DNA of 64,000 nt from Lewinellaceae bacterium (lineage in GTDB: Bacteria > Bacteroidota > Bacteroidia > Chitinophagales > Saprospiraceae): positions 1,240,001 through 1,304,000 of the forward strand of contig JACJYD010000001.1 in the NCBI GenBank assembly GCA_020636275.1, given 5' to 3'. The position numbers and the translations under genes were made by a program. The notes below the pieces were generated by a model. That model was not told where the DNA came from and ran no database searches. It saw only the letters and a list, made by a program, of their open reading frames with translations. Shown piece by piece: positions 54,431-63,848 of the stretch (position 1 is the first letter of the stretch; the number at the start of each line of letters is the position of its first letter).

Positions 54431-55015
54431 TTAAATCAGTAAATCACTTCCCTTCACTTCCAGCCCAAAAGCTTCGAATCGCCAGCTATCTCCTTTGCCG
54501 TAAGTATTCTTCTCCTGATACGCTCCGTCTTTTGGCCGGCGATACACCTCCACAATCTCTTCTTCCGGAATGACGATCCAGTATTCGGGTATGCCGGAGC
54601 GGGCGTATTTATCCAGTTTGAGGGTGCGGTCTTTAGCCAGGGTCTCCAGCGACACTTCGATCATGAGTAAGATGTCATCCGGACCGGGTTGTTGATCGCG
54701 GTAAAAGTCTTCGCGAAACTTCAGGATGGTGATATCGGGTTCCGGTTCGGAGAAATTGTCGAGGCGGACAGAGCCTTGGGTTCTAATGTTAGCCTGTTCA
54801 CCCAGTTTGAGAATAAAGAATTTTGCTGCCTTATCCACATGACTATTGTGATAGGGGGATATCGGGCTGCGCACCAGGATCTCTCCGTCGATCAGTTCCA
54901 CCCGTGGCTGGTCGTCGAAGATGCCGATCTCGCCCATCCGGTGGTAGTCGTCGACGGAGATGAGGAATTTTTCGCAGGTGGCTTTCTGTTCGTAAGAATG
55001 GGTTGCAGTGGTCAT
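54431..55015 (-). CDS. Uma2-family (DUF820) endonuclease-like protein
   Basis: 194 residues. Uma2/PD-(D/E)XK signature: EIGIFDDQPRVELIDGEILV, then EPEPDITILK (the Pro-Asp-x-x-Val-type active site) and DDILLMIEVSLETLAKDRTLKLDKYARSGIPEYWIV, with the E-V-S and lysine residues expected for a nuclease fold. The family is common as singletons in Cyanobacteria and Bacteroidota; biological role unclear. Convergent with the ABC ATPase gene (20 bp). Confidence 0.92.
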   Translation of the reverse strand: MTTATHSYEQKATCEKFLISVDDYHRMGEIGIFDDQPRVELIDGEILVRSPISPYHNSHVDKAAKFFILKLGEQANIRTQGSVRLDNFSEPEPDITILKFREDFYRDQQPGPDDILLMIEVSLETLAKDRTLKLDKYARSGIPEYWIVIPEEEIVEVYRRPKDGAYQEKNTYGKGDSWRFEAFGLEVKGSDLLI

Positions 55016-55081
55016 GTAGCCATTTTTAAGGGGCTACTAAAAATAAGGGGATTTTATGGGAAAGGCAAGGGGGGTATTCGA

Positions 55082-55447
55082 TCAGTCTAATAACTTTTCC
55101 TTCAGGGCCTGAAAGTCGAGCGGCTTGCCGAAAAAGGCATCGGCGCCCAGTTCCATCGCCTGCCGTCGGGTCTCTTCGTCGCTGTAGGCGGTGATCATGA
55201 AGATCTTCAGGCCGGGGTATTGTTCCCGAACGGTTTGGAGCAGTTCCAGTCCACTCATTTGCGGCATGTTGATGTCCGACAGGATGAGAGCCAGCCCCGA
55301 GCCCTTTTTCTGTGCCAGGAATTCAAGGGCTTCCTGGCCGGAGCCGGCAAAGAAAAGTTCTACTTCGCCGGAGCGGCGCTCCTTGCGAAAGCGCTGCTCG
55401 AACAGGCGCTGCACATCTTTTTCGTCGTCTACGACCAGGATTTTCAT
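55082..55447 (-). CDS. Single-domain response regulator
   Basis: 121 residues from the ATG at 55447 (MKILVVDDEKDV). A complete receiver domain with acidic pocket DD near residues 8-9, phosphoacceptor Asp in ALILSDINMPQMSG, Thr in MITAYSDEET and Lys in FFGKPLD, and no output domain, so it acts by binding a partner (CheY-like). Its upstream region carries the shared direct-repeat element described at 55512-55583, which it has in common with the HYR adhesin and oxoamine synthase-GNAT genes. Confidence 0.93.
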   Translation of the reverse strand: MKILVVDDEKDVQRLFEQRFRKERRSGEVELFFAGSGQEALEFLAQKKGSGLALILSDINMPQMSGLELLQTVREQYPGLKIFMITAYSDEETRRQAMELGADAFFGKPLDFQALKEKLLD

Positions 55448-55511
55448 TAGGCGGTTATTTGTTGGAGCGGCGCCGCTAAAGGTACGACCCGCTTTGTGCA
55501 TTGGTACCCTA

Positions 55512-55583
55512 CAAAGTTCAGGAAACGGCGCCCGGGAAGCGTTGGCCATTGTTCCCAAAAGGTGGAATATTGTTTCAGGGGGA
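55512..55583 (-). promoter_or_regulatory. Shared regulatory element, copy A (response regulator)
   Basis: Read leftward: GAAACAAT, 13 bp, GGAACAAT (21-bp period), 28 bp, then GAACTTTG at 55512-55519, about 65 bp ahead of the ATG at 55447. The same arrangement precedes two other genes (copies B and C). The AACTTTG box is likely a -7 element. Confidence 0.75.
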
Positions 55584-55657
55584 GAAAAAAGAAAAGGGGG
55601 GAACGGACGCTCCCCCCTTTCATTTAAGAACTCATAAAGTCCTTCATTCCAGGTATG

Positions 55658-57601
55658 TTAAAACGCCCGAATAGGCCGGACCCAAACAGCATTTGCCTTT
55701 GGATTGGTAGTTGTGTATTGGTTGCTACCGTTGAATACCTTAATATAAGCTTTATCATTATCGAAATTAGATGAGGTCCAATATGCTTGACCATTATTAC
55801 CATTTTTAAAGTTACCGTAGCCCAACTGAAATAAGTTTATTGCCATCGCATTAAACTCGTTCCTGGAGGGGAGGAACCAGTCGTTGTATCCTTGGTAATT
55901 AACCAGGTCTGCCTTTTGAGCTGCCACCGAGCACGGGAGTATGGTTGTTGTATTTCCCGCACCATCTCCCACCAACACTCCAGTTGCAGGACTACTTCCT
56001 GTGCAACCCCAAGCCCACGGATACGTTAGGTCACCAGGTAGCGCGACAAGACCGGTAACAGGGTTGGCGGTATCATCAACGTAAAAGATCAATCCGCCCT
56101 GGTAGGTCTTGCCGTAGAGTTCCGTCTTCGAAATGCCGGCGCTCAGGATGTCATTTGGCGTCCATCCGCCGTCGAGGAGGACCTGTACCGTGCTGCAGAC
56201 GTCTGAAGGCACCGTTCCCGTGGAGACAAAGTTGCAGTCGTTACTGGGCCCCCCGGTTATTGATACGGTCCAGCTGTCTCCTTCTTTCAGTTGAGTGCTT
56301 CCACCTAACCAAAAGTTTCCATCAGCGACTTGTGTGATTTGGTCTCCACCATAGGTTAAGCCATTGGTGTTTACAATTGTACCGGGGTCCGCCAACCCAC
56401 TATAATTAAAGTGTACTGATACATAATCGTTGTTTAGGGCAGGTGTTAGGGAATGACAGGTATAGGTGACTTCCGATCCCGAATCCAGATCCGTGATGCC
56501 GCAAAGGTTGCAGGTTAAAGGATGGATAAATCCCGTAGAATTCAAATTGCATCCGCCGGAGGCGCCTCCGATGATGGAAATATCCCAGGTATCGCCGGCC
56601 ATCAGCCCGGTGAGGAGGATGGTGCCGTCGGCGACAGCTGCGGGGTCATCGCCACCGATCGTGCCGCCTCCGTTGTTGACGACCACAGCATCGGGGTCGA
56701 TCCCCGTATAAGCGATCTCAATGTTTACCTGATCGTTGTTTATGCCCGGTATGTGGGTCAGGCAAACGAAATTAACCTCTTCGGCGGTTGTTGCCAGGCT
56801 GGTAATGCCGCAGGGTACGCAGTAATTGGATGGAACGGTTCCGGATGATTCCAGCAAACACGACCCGTTCAGCCCCCCTGAGAGGGTGATATCCCAGCTA
56901 TCCCCTTCCGTCAGCCCCGTCACCAGGATGGTGCCGTTGGGGGTGGTAGCGGGGTTGTCTCCACCGATAATTCCCATGCCGTTGTTCACGACTATTGCAT
57001 TTTCATCCATCCCGGTATAGGAGAGGGCAACTTCTACCTGGTCGGTACTTCCGGCAGAGGTATTGGCAAGGCAATTGAACGTTGCTTCGCTTCCCGTCGC
57101 CAGGTCCTTCACCCCACAAGGCACGATATTGAGCACGGTTCCGTCCGACCGGGTCAACTTAAGGGTGTCGCCGCGGTAGAAGCCCCCGGTAATGCCGTTG
57201 GTCGTTTCTGCATACAGGGCGTAAGGCACGCTCATCAACTGGCTCGTGCCTGTTATCGTGTAATTGGTGCCGCCGGTGGGGTCGAGTTCCACTTCGAGGA
57301 AGAAGGGCCCTGCGCCAAAGTTGATGGAACCTAAGTTGGCGGGGCTCACAACTGTGCCCATACCAACCTGCAGGTTTACCAAGCCAAAAGCATTTGAGGT
57401 GGGTGTATGGGTTTCCTGATACACGATCGAACCCACAGGAGTGCCTAGATGCAGGCTGATCCGCATACCAACCGTCTGGTTGGGGATGATCTCACCGGCA
57501 GCATTCCGCACGACGGCCTGGTATTGAAAGGATTGGGGCGCTTGTGAAAAGGCCGTTAAGGCAAAGCTGAGAAGCAGGAGGATTAGCGAACACTTTTTCA
57601 T
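55658..57601 (-). CDS. Exported repeat protein with C-terminal DUF1566 domain
   Basis: 647 residues. Signal peptide (MKKCSLI to TAFSQA), a conserved Bacteroidota surface-protein N-terminal domain (SFQYQAVVRNAAGEIIPNQT, SQLMSVPYALYAET), four ~75-residue repeats (STDQVEVALSYTGMDENAIV, GGDNPATTPNGTILVTGL and similar, residues ~165-470), then DUF1566 (GLIFYVDDTANPVTG, NYQGYNDWFLPSRNEFNAMA, YWTSSNFDNDKAYI). DUF1566 domains are found in exported adhesin-like proteins. No T9SS tail. Next to the HYR/T9SS gene on the same strand. Confidence 0.85.
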   Translation of the reverse strand: MKKCSLILLLLSFALTAFSQAPQSFQYQAVVRNAAGEIIPNQTVGMRISLHLGTPVGSIVYQETHTPTSNAFGLVNLQVGMGTVVSPANLGSINFGAGPFFLEVELDPTGGTNYTITGTSQLMSVPYALYAETTNGITGGFYRGDTLKLTRSDGTVLNIVPCGVKDLATGSEATFNCLANTSAGSTDQVEVALSYTGMDENAIVVNNGMGIIGGDNPATTPNGTILVTGLTEGDSWDITLSGGLNGSCLLESSGTVPSNYCVPCGITSLATTAEEVNFVCLTHIPGINNDQVNIEIAYTGIDPDAVVVNNGGGTIGGDDPAAVADGTILLTGLMAGDTWDISIIGGASGGCNLNSTGFIHPLTCNLCGITDLDSGSEVTYTCHSLTPALNNDYVSVHFNYSGLADPGTIVNTNGLTYGGDQITQVADGNFWLGGSTQLKEGDSWTVSITGGPSNDCNFVSTGTVPSDVCSTVQVLLDGGWTPNDILSAGISKTELYGKTYQGGLIFYVDDTANPVTGLVALPGDLTYPWAWGCTGSSPATGVLVGDGAGNTTTILPCSVAAQKADLVNYQGYNDWFLPSRNEFNAMAINLFQLGYGNFKNGNNGQAYWTSSNFDNDKAYIKVFNGSNQYTTTNPKANAVWVRPIRAF

Positions 57602-57653
57602 AACTATTAATTTTAAGAGGTTGGTATCAAATTTTATTTCCAGATATTTTAGA

Positions 57654-60600
57654 TTATTCCACCACGATCAAAGACGTCGTCAATAAGGTATCTTGTCCTG
57701 TGATCCGGACCCAGTATGTCCCGGCGGGCAGTCCCTTCAGGTCGATCCGGAAGGTGTTTTCTCCTTTTTCCGAAGTGAAGCTCTGCATGCGCATTGTCTG
57801 ACCATTGGCCCCGACGAGTTCGACCTGGATGTCTTTGTCTCCGGCAAGGTCGACCCTCAGGTTCACCTCATGTCGTGCAGGATTGGGGAAGAGTTGCAGG
57901 GATTCTTCTGCGTTTCTGGCTGCGGTGAATTTCAAGGCAGTTGGGCCATTGTCGGGATTCCCGGTCATCGCCTGGGCGCCGGCGGACACCTCGATATCAC
58001 CTTTGTCCAGGGTGTCGCGCAAGGTCTGCACGCCCGACCACTTGCTGGAGAAGAGGAGGGAACCATTCTGGTGGTAGACGGCGATGCCGATCGAATCGAG
58101 GGCACCCGGTTGACCATTGTCCTGCACTTCTACCTGGAAGGTCCTGTTGCCACCCAGGGAGATGGGATTGCCCGGGTCGGTCACGTCCTGAACGCTGCAC
58201 TTGCCGGTTACCCAACCATCATTGGTGCTTGAATTGATGCCTACGCTCAGGATGTTGTTGCTCTTGAAGCGGTAGGTATGGACGATGCCGTCCGACTCCA
58301 GGCGGTCGACCAGGAAGTGAACCTTACCCTTGGGGTTGTTGCCGTTGGGGGTAAACTTGCCGTTGATGCTGAACCGAAGCGCGCTGTTGTCGTCGCCGGC
58401 ATATACCCCTTCGGAATTTTCCAGATAGAAGTTACCCCCTCCCTTGACGTAGTCGTTGAGCGGCCTGGAAACGGTGATGATCTCATCGGCTTCAAATTCG
58501 CGGTGGTAATAGCTCAAGACCTTAATGCCGATCTCATAAGACTCCACGTCCTTATTTTGGATGTCGACCGTCCAGTTTTGGAGGACCGTGCCGGTGGAGG
58601 GGTCGTTCGGGTTAACAAGCATCACGTTGAGCGGATCGCCAATGGTATCGCCGGTCTCGGAGTTATAGAATTGAACCACAGCATTGGACACGTCGCCAGG
58701 ATAGCCGTCGTTGGGGTCATCCTGAATGGTGGCCGTCAAGGTGAGGGTGGCCTCGCTGTTGTTCGCCCCACCCGTGGAAGCATATACCACACCGGTGTAG
58801 GTAACGATGGGATCTTCGGGGATGATCCCGAAATCCTGGCTTTGGAACGAACCGAGGAACCAGTCGCCTGCGGCCGGTATGAAGTCGACATCGACGGTGT
58901 AGGAGGCGCCGTTGACGCCTGTCGGCGCCTGGTTGAGTACGATGGTGGCGCTTGCCAGACCGTTGGCATCCGTCGTGGCCGAGGCGGTTTGGCTGCCGAT
59001 GGTGAAAAGGAGCTCGCGACCCTGGATGGGGTCTCCGGTCAGATCATCGAGCAGGGTGGCGCTGAGGCTTGCCTGGTCGGAGTATTGTTCATCTGTAGCG
59101 CCGGTATAGCTCAGCGCTGTAGCGCGTCCGGTCACGGTCACCGTGGTACTGCAGGAGGAAGAGTTACCGTGGATATCTGTTACGGTCAGGGTGACGGTAT
59201 TGGCTCCGAGATTGGTCTCGTCAAAAGAGTTGGGCGAAACGGACATGGATTGAATGTCGCAATTGTCGGAGCTGCCGCCATCCACATTGGCTGCAGTGAT
59301 AGAAGTCTCTCCGTTGAAGTTCAACTGTGTGGTGTAGCTCTGGCAAAGGGCATTGGGAGCCTCGGTGTCCTGCACCGTGACGGGGAACGTGCATAAAGTT
59401 GCATTACCGGCAAAATCGGTCACGGCGAAGGTGTTTTCCACTACGCCCACCGGGAAGAAGGTGCCACTGGCCTGTCCTGCGACCAGTTCTAATGGGTCAG
59501 ATCCCAGCGCGCAGTTGTCGAAGTACTCAATATCAAAACTAACCATTGCGCCACACTGGCCCGGATCGTTCACGGTGACGATATTATTCGGGCAAATGAT
59601 CGTGGGGGCCTCGGCATCCACTACTTCGATCGAGGTCGAGCAGGTAGCGGAATTGCCACTGGCGTCGATTAGGGTGTAGGTCAGGGTAGCCGTTCCCACC
59701 GGGATATTTGCACTGCCAAGAGGAGAGTTGTTCCCGAAGATGGAATAGGACACACCGGTTTCTTGGGGGGTGATCTCCAATTCATAGGTCAGGTCGACAG
59801 AACAGTTATCGGAGTAGGTAGGGCTCAGGCCCGTGATGCCGAAAGCGGTGCAAGAGCCCGGATCATTTTCCGCGAGGATGTTGGGCGGGCAGATGAGGGT
59901 CGGTGTCTGATTATCAACTACGTTAAAAGAGCAGGGTGCGGTATTCGTATTCCCACTGGGGTCGGTAGCGGTGAGCGTGACAGTCTGAACGCCGAGGTCG
60001 GCGCAGGAAAAGGACAGCGCCGGACTGGTCTCCGTCGCGCTGCAGTTATCGGTGCTGCTGCCGTCGCCGATGTTGGCAGGCAGGGTGGCGTTTCCGTTGG
60101 CGTCGAGCACGACATCGGGGATGGAAGCCGGGCAGACGGCCATGGGAGCGGTATCGTCGACCACGGTGACGTTGGCGTTGCAGGTGTTGGTGTTGTCGTT
60201 GACATCAAATCGCCAAACGACTACGGGAACGGTTTGCCCGGCATCGGCGCAAGTCATCATGTTGGGTACCACAGCCCCACCGGGCGCCACACCGCAATTG
60301 TCGGTGACCTGTGTCTCAAACAGGGCATTATAGAGTACGAATTGACCGTTGGCATCGAGCGAGGCGATGATATCATGGCAGATCATCGAGGGCGGGGTAT
60401 TGTCCACCACCTGGAATGAGCAGGATACCGTGCTGGAATTTCCATGTGCATCGGTAGCGGTGAGGGTAACGTTCTGAACGCCAAGGTCAGCGCAGGTAAA
60501 GGACAGTGTTGGGCTGGTCTCCGCCACCACGCAGTTATCGGTGCTACTGCCATCGCCGATGTTGGCGGGCAGGGGGGCATTTCCGTTGGCGTCGAGCACG

Positions 60601-61088
60601 ACATCGGGGATAGAGGCCGGGCAAACGGCTACTGGCGCTTCGGCATCGACGACCGTGACGGAGAACGAGCAGGAAGCCGTTCTTCCGCTGGCATCGATAG
60701 CGGCGAATGCAACGGTGGTCGTTCCCAGGGGGAATGTCGATCCGCTGGGCTGGCCGCCAGTTTGCGCCAGGGTGACTGCGCCACAGTTATCCGCGATAGA
60801 TGGCAGGGCGTAATTCACCAAGGCGCCGCAGATACCATCGTCGTTGTTGGTGGTGATATTCTCCGGGCAGGAAATGGAGAGGTTGTAGGGGCAGAGGGGC
60901 TGTTGGAAGCCCTGCGTCAGTTGTGCGTCGTTGCCTGAAAGGGTGAATACGGTCACTTCTCCCAGGCTCCAGCTAAATGACCCTTCAGAGGAGGCAAAAA
61001 AGTTGCCAGAAGCATTGATCACTTCCTGAGCCTTTAGGCCTATGGTAGCCAGGATGATGAAGAGGAAAATGGATATACCTGTTTTCAT
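57654..61088 (-). CDS. HYR-repeat surface protein with T9SS C-terminal sorting domain
   Basis: 1144 residues from the ATG at 61088; the longer open frame covers the promoter. After the signal peptide (MKTGIS to GLKAQ) comes SFSWSLGEVTVFTLSG, an N-terminal mark of Bacteroidota exported proteins, then about seven HYR/Ig-like repeats (residues ~55-640; CPASIPDVVLDANGNAPLPA, TLTATDAHGNSSTVSCSF) with near-duplicate blocks, an Ig-like and a beta-rich region to ~1050, and a T9SS tail (LQLFPNPARHEVNLRVDLAG, LPAGTYWVRITGQ). It should be exported and anchored on the surface as an adhesin. Copy B of the shared element lies 69-140 bp upstream. Confidence 0.9.
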   Translation of the reverse strand: MKTGISIFLFIILATIGLKAQEVINASGNFFASSEGSFSWSLGEVTVFTLSGNDAQLTQGFQQPLCPYNLSISCPENITTNNDDGICGALVNYALPSIADNCGAVTLAQTGGQPSGSTFPLGTTTVAFAAIDASGRTASCSFSVTVVDAEAPVAVCPASIPDVVLDANGNAPLPANIGDGSSTDNCVVAETSPTLSFTCADLGVQNVTLTATDAHGNSSTVSCSFQVVDNTPPSMICHDIIASLDANGQFVLYNALFETQVTDNCGVAPGGAVVPNMMTCADAGQTVPVVVWRFDVNDNTNTCNANVTVVDDTAPMAVCPASIPDVVLDANGNATLPANIGDGSSTDNCSATETSPALSFSCADLGVQTVTLTATDPSGNTNTAPCSFNVVDNQTPTLICPPNILAENDPGSCTAFGITGLSPTYSDNCSVDLTYELEITPQETGVSYSIFGNNSPLGSANIPVGTATLTYTLIDASGNSATCSTSIEVVDAEAPTIICPNNIVTVNDPGQCGAMVSFDIEYFDNCALGSDPLELVAGQASGTFFPVGVVENTFAVTDFAGNATLCTFPVTVQDTEAPNALCQSYTTQLNFNGETSITAANVDGGSSDNCDIQSMSVSPNSFDETNLGANTVTLTVTDIHGNSSSCSTTVTVTGRATALSYTGATDEQYSDQASLSATLLDDLTGDPIQGRELLFTIGSQTASATTDANGLASATIVLNQAPTGVNGASYTVDVDFIPAAGDWFLGSFQSQDFGIIPEDPIVTYTGVVYASTGGANNSEATLTLTATIQDDPNDGYPGDVSNAVVQFYNSETGDTIGDPLNVMLVNPNDPSTGTVLQNWTVDIQNKDVESYEIGIKVLSYYHREFEADEIITVSRPLNDYVKGGGNFYLENSEGVYAGDDNSALRFSINGKFTPNGNNPKGKVHFLVDRLESDGIVHTYRFKSNNILSVGINSSTNDGWVTGKCSVQDVTDPGNPISLGGNRTFQVEVQDNGQPGALDSIGIAVYHQNGSLLFSSKWSGVQTLRDTLDKGDIEVSAGAQAMTGNPDNGPTALKFTAARNAEESLQLFPNPARHEVNLRVDLAGDKDIQVELVGANGQTMRMQSFTSEKGENTFRIDLKGLPAGTYWVRITGQDTLLTTSLIVVE

Positions 61089-61156
61089 GTGTTTGATTTT
61101 TTGAGAGAAATGACGGGTACTTTTTCTGCTGTGACGGTAATTGTCTGTTGCTAACA

Positions 61157-61228
61157 CAAAGTTGCGGTATGTGCAAAAAGCCGACTTCCGCTATTGTTCC
61201 AAAAAGGTGGAATATTGTTCCAGAGGGG
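61157..61228 (-). promoter_or_regulatory. Shared regulatory element, copy B (HYR adhesin)
   Basis: Leftward: GGAACAAT, 13 bp, GGAACAAT, 28 bp, then CAACTTTG at 61157-61164, about 69 bp ahead of the ATG at 61088. Direct repeats identical in this copy. Confidence 0.75.
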
Positions 61229-61293
61229 TTTTGGTTTTGGGAAAGCTGTCGTTTGCAGGTGCCTGTTGCCGATAGAAAAGGAGCACTGTCTTT

Positions 61294-61349
61294 AGCATTT
61301 GCACGCTCTATGTCCCCCTCCCGAGGGGGACATAGAGCGTGCAAATGCT
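61294..61349. repeat. 27-bp-arm perfect hairpin
   Basis: Perfect arms (61294-61320, 61323-61349) around CC, downstream of the oxoamine synthase-GNAT stop. Its arm core (GGGGGACATAGAGCGTGCA) resembles the sequence following the inner left arm at 52391-52412 (GGGGTACAAGAGCGTGCA), suggesting a common repeat family. Could also terminate the leftward transcript. Confidence 0.75.
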
Positions 61350-61378
61350 TTAGGCAGTACTTGTTTTTTTGACAGAAG

Positions 61379-63817
61379 TCAGGCCCGGGCCTGAGCCTTC
61401 GCCATGGAGGCGATCACGGCCTGGTTGAAGTGGTCCATGGCTTGCATGTAGAGGCAGACGGGGTAGGTGCGGGCGCCGACCTTCTTTTTTTCCAGCTCGG
61501 CGGTGAAGGCCAGGTCGAGATGGCCGCAACCCAGTTCCTTAGCACGCCAAACGGTGCGATACAGGATCTGCTTGTAGGTGTTGTGCGTGCGAACGAAGTC
61601 GTAGTCAAGGCCCACGATCAGGGCGTGATAGTTGTCGTTCTTGCAGTGGCTGAACATAACCGCAATGGGTTTTTGCTCGGATGCCGGTCGCGGATCATCG
61701 GCCAGGTAAAGGCGGATGATGTCGTAGTCAGGGTGAGAACAGATATTCTCGAAGTAGGCGAAGGGCAGTTGGTGAACGTTCATCTCATAAGCCTGTTCAA
61801 ACACGTTGTTGTACAGGTCAAAGCACTCCCTGACTTCCCGATTGTTGGCCGGCTTTTCGGTGACGATCCGGAACTGGTCTGCAAAGGGGAGGATCTCTTT
61901 GCGCACGTTATAGCGGTATTTGCCGCCGAGCCTTTGGAGGTAGTCGTCGTGGTCGGTCCAGCCGAGGTCGGTGACCAGGCATTCATCGGGGAGGTCGACC
62001 TCGATCAGGCCCTGGTCAAGCAGGAAAGTTTTCAGCTCTTCGTCGGCGCCTTTGCGGAATTCGCGCAGCATCAACTGGGTAGCCCCTTCTTCTTCGACCG
62101 TCTGCTGCATCTGATGGATCAGCTTGCTGAGCGCTTCTTTCCACTGCGGGTGCGAGCGGTCGAGGAAGAGGTGATTGCCTTTGGTGATCGGCGATCCAAG
62201 CAGTACGGTTTTGGATACCAGATAGTACGGATCGGTTTTGCGCACTTCCTCTACTTGCTCCGAAACGGAGGCCGGTGCGAACATATCGTCCTTCAAAAGA
62301 ACAGTGGTGTAAAAGGTGTTCAAAATGGTCTTCCCGACATGGTCCTTCACGCGGAAGTATTCGAATTTCCAGTTGTTTTCAGGTTGTTCCTCGCTCGAGA
62401 ACGTGTATTCCAGCATGCGCAGAGAAGCATGGGGGAAGTTGCCACGGAGGGCCATCAGGTCGTCCCATTCTCCCGCATCGATGTGCCGGATGCTCTGGTG
62501 TTGTTCGACCACGAGGTCTTCCCTTCGGGCCTGGAGTTGGACGACGGGCCGCGGGGCCTTCACTTCAAATTCGGGGATGGAAAAGGCTTTCGCTACTTTT
62601 TCCGGACTGCTGCCTTCGTCGGCCAGCACGCGGGGGTAGTGGTAGGCCAGGGCGTCGAGCATTTGGGCCATGTCCGTTTGCTCCAGGTTGCCGTTCACCA
62701 TGAACCGGATGCCGCCGCGTTTCATGGGCGTGGCGGGGAAGGATGCCGTATTGATATAAAAGCCGTCTTTCAACATCCGGTTGATGATTTCGTAGGTAAC
62801 CCGTGGCAGGCCGGAGGGGATGAAGAACAAGGGGCTTGGCGTCACTTCGAACTGGGGAAGTCCCAATGCTTCAATGCGCTGGTTGGTGAAGTCGACCAGA
62901 CCGGCCACCTTCTGTTGGATGGGAAGGATCTCGTCCGAGCAGTGCAGGCGCGTGGAGGCGCAGGCTGCTCCCAGCATCGGAGGCTGGATAGGGCCGCAAA
63001 AGATCAACGTGCCTCCGCAGTTCTTCACGGTGCGGGCCATTTCAGCATTCGGAAAGGCGATGAACCCGCCGGCGCTGGCGAACGATTTATTGAGCGAACC
63101 GGCCAATACCATTTTCTCGTGATAGAACAGGTGGTCGCAAACGACGCCGGTGCCGTTGGGCCCGGTCCAGCTCATGCCGTGGGCATCGTCGATATAGAGG
63201 TGAAATTGTTCGTATTGGTCCATCAATTGCTTGAGGCGCTGCATGGGAGCAAAGTCGCCGTACATGGAGTAAACGCCATCGGCCAGGTACCAGATCTTTT
63301 GGTGCTTGTTGCGCAATTGAAGGATCTTCTCCTCCAGGGCGTCCATATCGTTGTGGCGAATGAGCGTAGCGGAGATGCCCTCGGCTTTCAGCAGTTGCAC
63401 GGCCAGCTGCACGCTGTTATGTACCTGCATGTCGAGAATGACAGCGTCCTTTTCCCCGACGATCACGGGCAAGGTTGCCAAATGCCCCAGGGTCGTACTG
63501 GCGGTCACCAGCACCGGGCGTTGGAACATCTGTTCCAGTCGTCCTTCCAACTCCTGATAAAGACCCAGGGAGGCATAGGTGCGCGAGGAGGAAAATTGGG
63601 TGCCGTATTTCCGGGTGGCTTCAATAGCTCCTTCGATCAGGGCGGGGTGATGTTCCAGCCCCAAATAACTGCACGATCCGAAGTTGGTCAATTCCCTGCC
63701 GTCGAGGGTGATGGTACGGCCGTTCAGCGTTTGGTCTTCGATATAGTGATGGATGAGGTTTCTCGTTTTCCCGTTCTCCATCATTTGGTTGAGCGTGTGG
63801 ATCATTTGTGCAGACAT
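61379..63817 (-). CDS. Fused alpha-oxoamine synthase and GNAT acyltransferase
   Basis: 812 residues from the ATG at 63817 (MSAQMIHTLNQMMENGK); the longer open frame runs through the promoter element. Residues ~30-400 are a fold-type I PLP oxoamine synthase (NFGSCSYLGLEHHPALIEGA, LADGVYSMYGDFAPM, YIDDAHGMSWTG, PLP Lys244 in AGSLNKSFASAGG, GIRFMVNGNLEQTDM). The C-terminal ~380 residues hold a GNAT-like acyltransferase region (RIVTEKPANNREVRECFDLY, GLDYDFVRTHNTYKQILYRT, CGHLDLAFTAELEKKKVGA). Oxoamine synthases condense an acyl-CoA with glycine, serine, alanine or cysteate; with a GNAT partner this could make a long-chain base and N-acylate it. Copy C of the shared element precedes it. Confidence 0.85.
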   Translation of the reverse strand: MSAQMIHTLNQMMENGKTRNLIHHYIEDQTLNGRTITLDGRELTNFGSCSYLGLEHHPALIEGAIEATRKYGTQFSSSRTYASLGLYQELEGRLEQMFQRPVLVTASTTLGHLATLPVIVGEKDAVILDMQVHNSVQLAVQLLKAEGISATLIRHNDMDALEEKILQLRNKHQKIWYLADGVYSMYGDFAPMQRLKQLMDQYEQFHLYIDDAHGMSWTGPNGTGVVCDHLFYHEKMVLAGSLNKSFASAGGFIAFPNAEMARTVKNCGGTLIFCGPIQPPMLGAACASTRLHCSDEILPIQQKVAGLVDFTNQRIEALGLPQFEVTPSPLFFIPSGLPRVTYEIINRMLKDGFYINTASFPATPMKRGGIRFMVNGNLEQTDMAQMLDALAYHYPRVLADEGSSPEKVAKAFSIPEFEVKAPRPVVQLQARREDLVVEQHQSIRHIDAGEWDDLMALRGNFPHASLRMLEYTFSSEEQPENNWKFEYFRVKDHVGKTILNTFYTTVLLKDDMFAPASVSEQVEEVRKTDPYYLVSKTVLLGSPITKGNHLFLDRSHPQWKEALSKLIHQMQQTVEEEGATQLMLREFRKGADEELKTFLLDQGLIEVDLPDECLVTDLGWTDHDDYLQRLGGKYRYNVRKEILPFADQFRIVTEKPANNREVRECFDLYNNVFEQAYEMNVHQLPFAYFENICSHPDYDIIRLYLADDPRPASEQKPIAVMFSHCKNDNYHALIVGLDYDFVRTHNTYKQILYRTVWRAKELGCGHLDLAFTAELEKKKVGARTYPVCLYMQAMDHFNQAVIASMAKAQARA

Positions 63818-63848
63818 GGGTGCGATTTTTTGGTGAAAAAGTATACTG

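Noticed and set aside
57654..61088. HYR block repeats considered as a CRISPR or satellite array
   Set aside because: The repeats are codon-aligned protein domains of about 80 residues, not short direct repeats with unique spacers.
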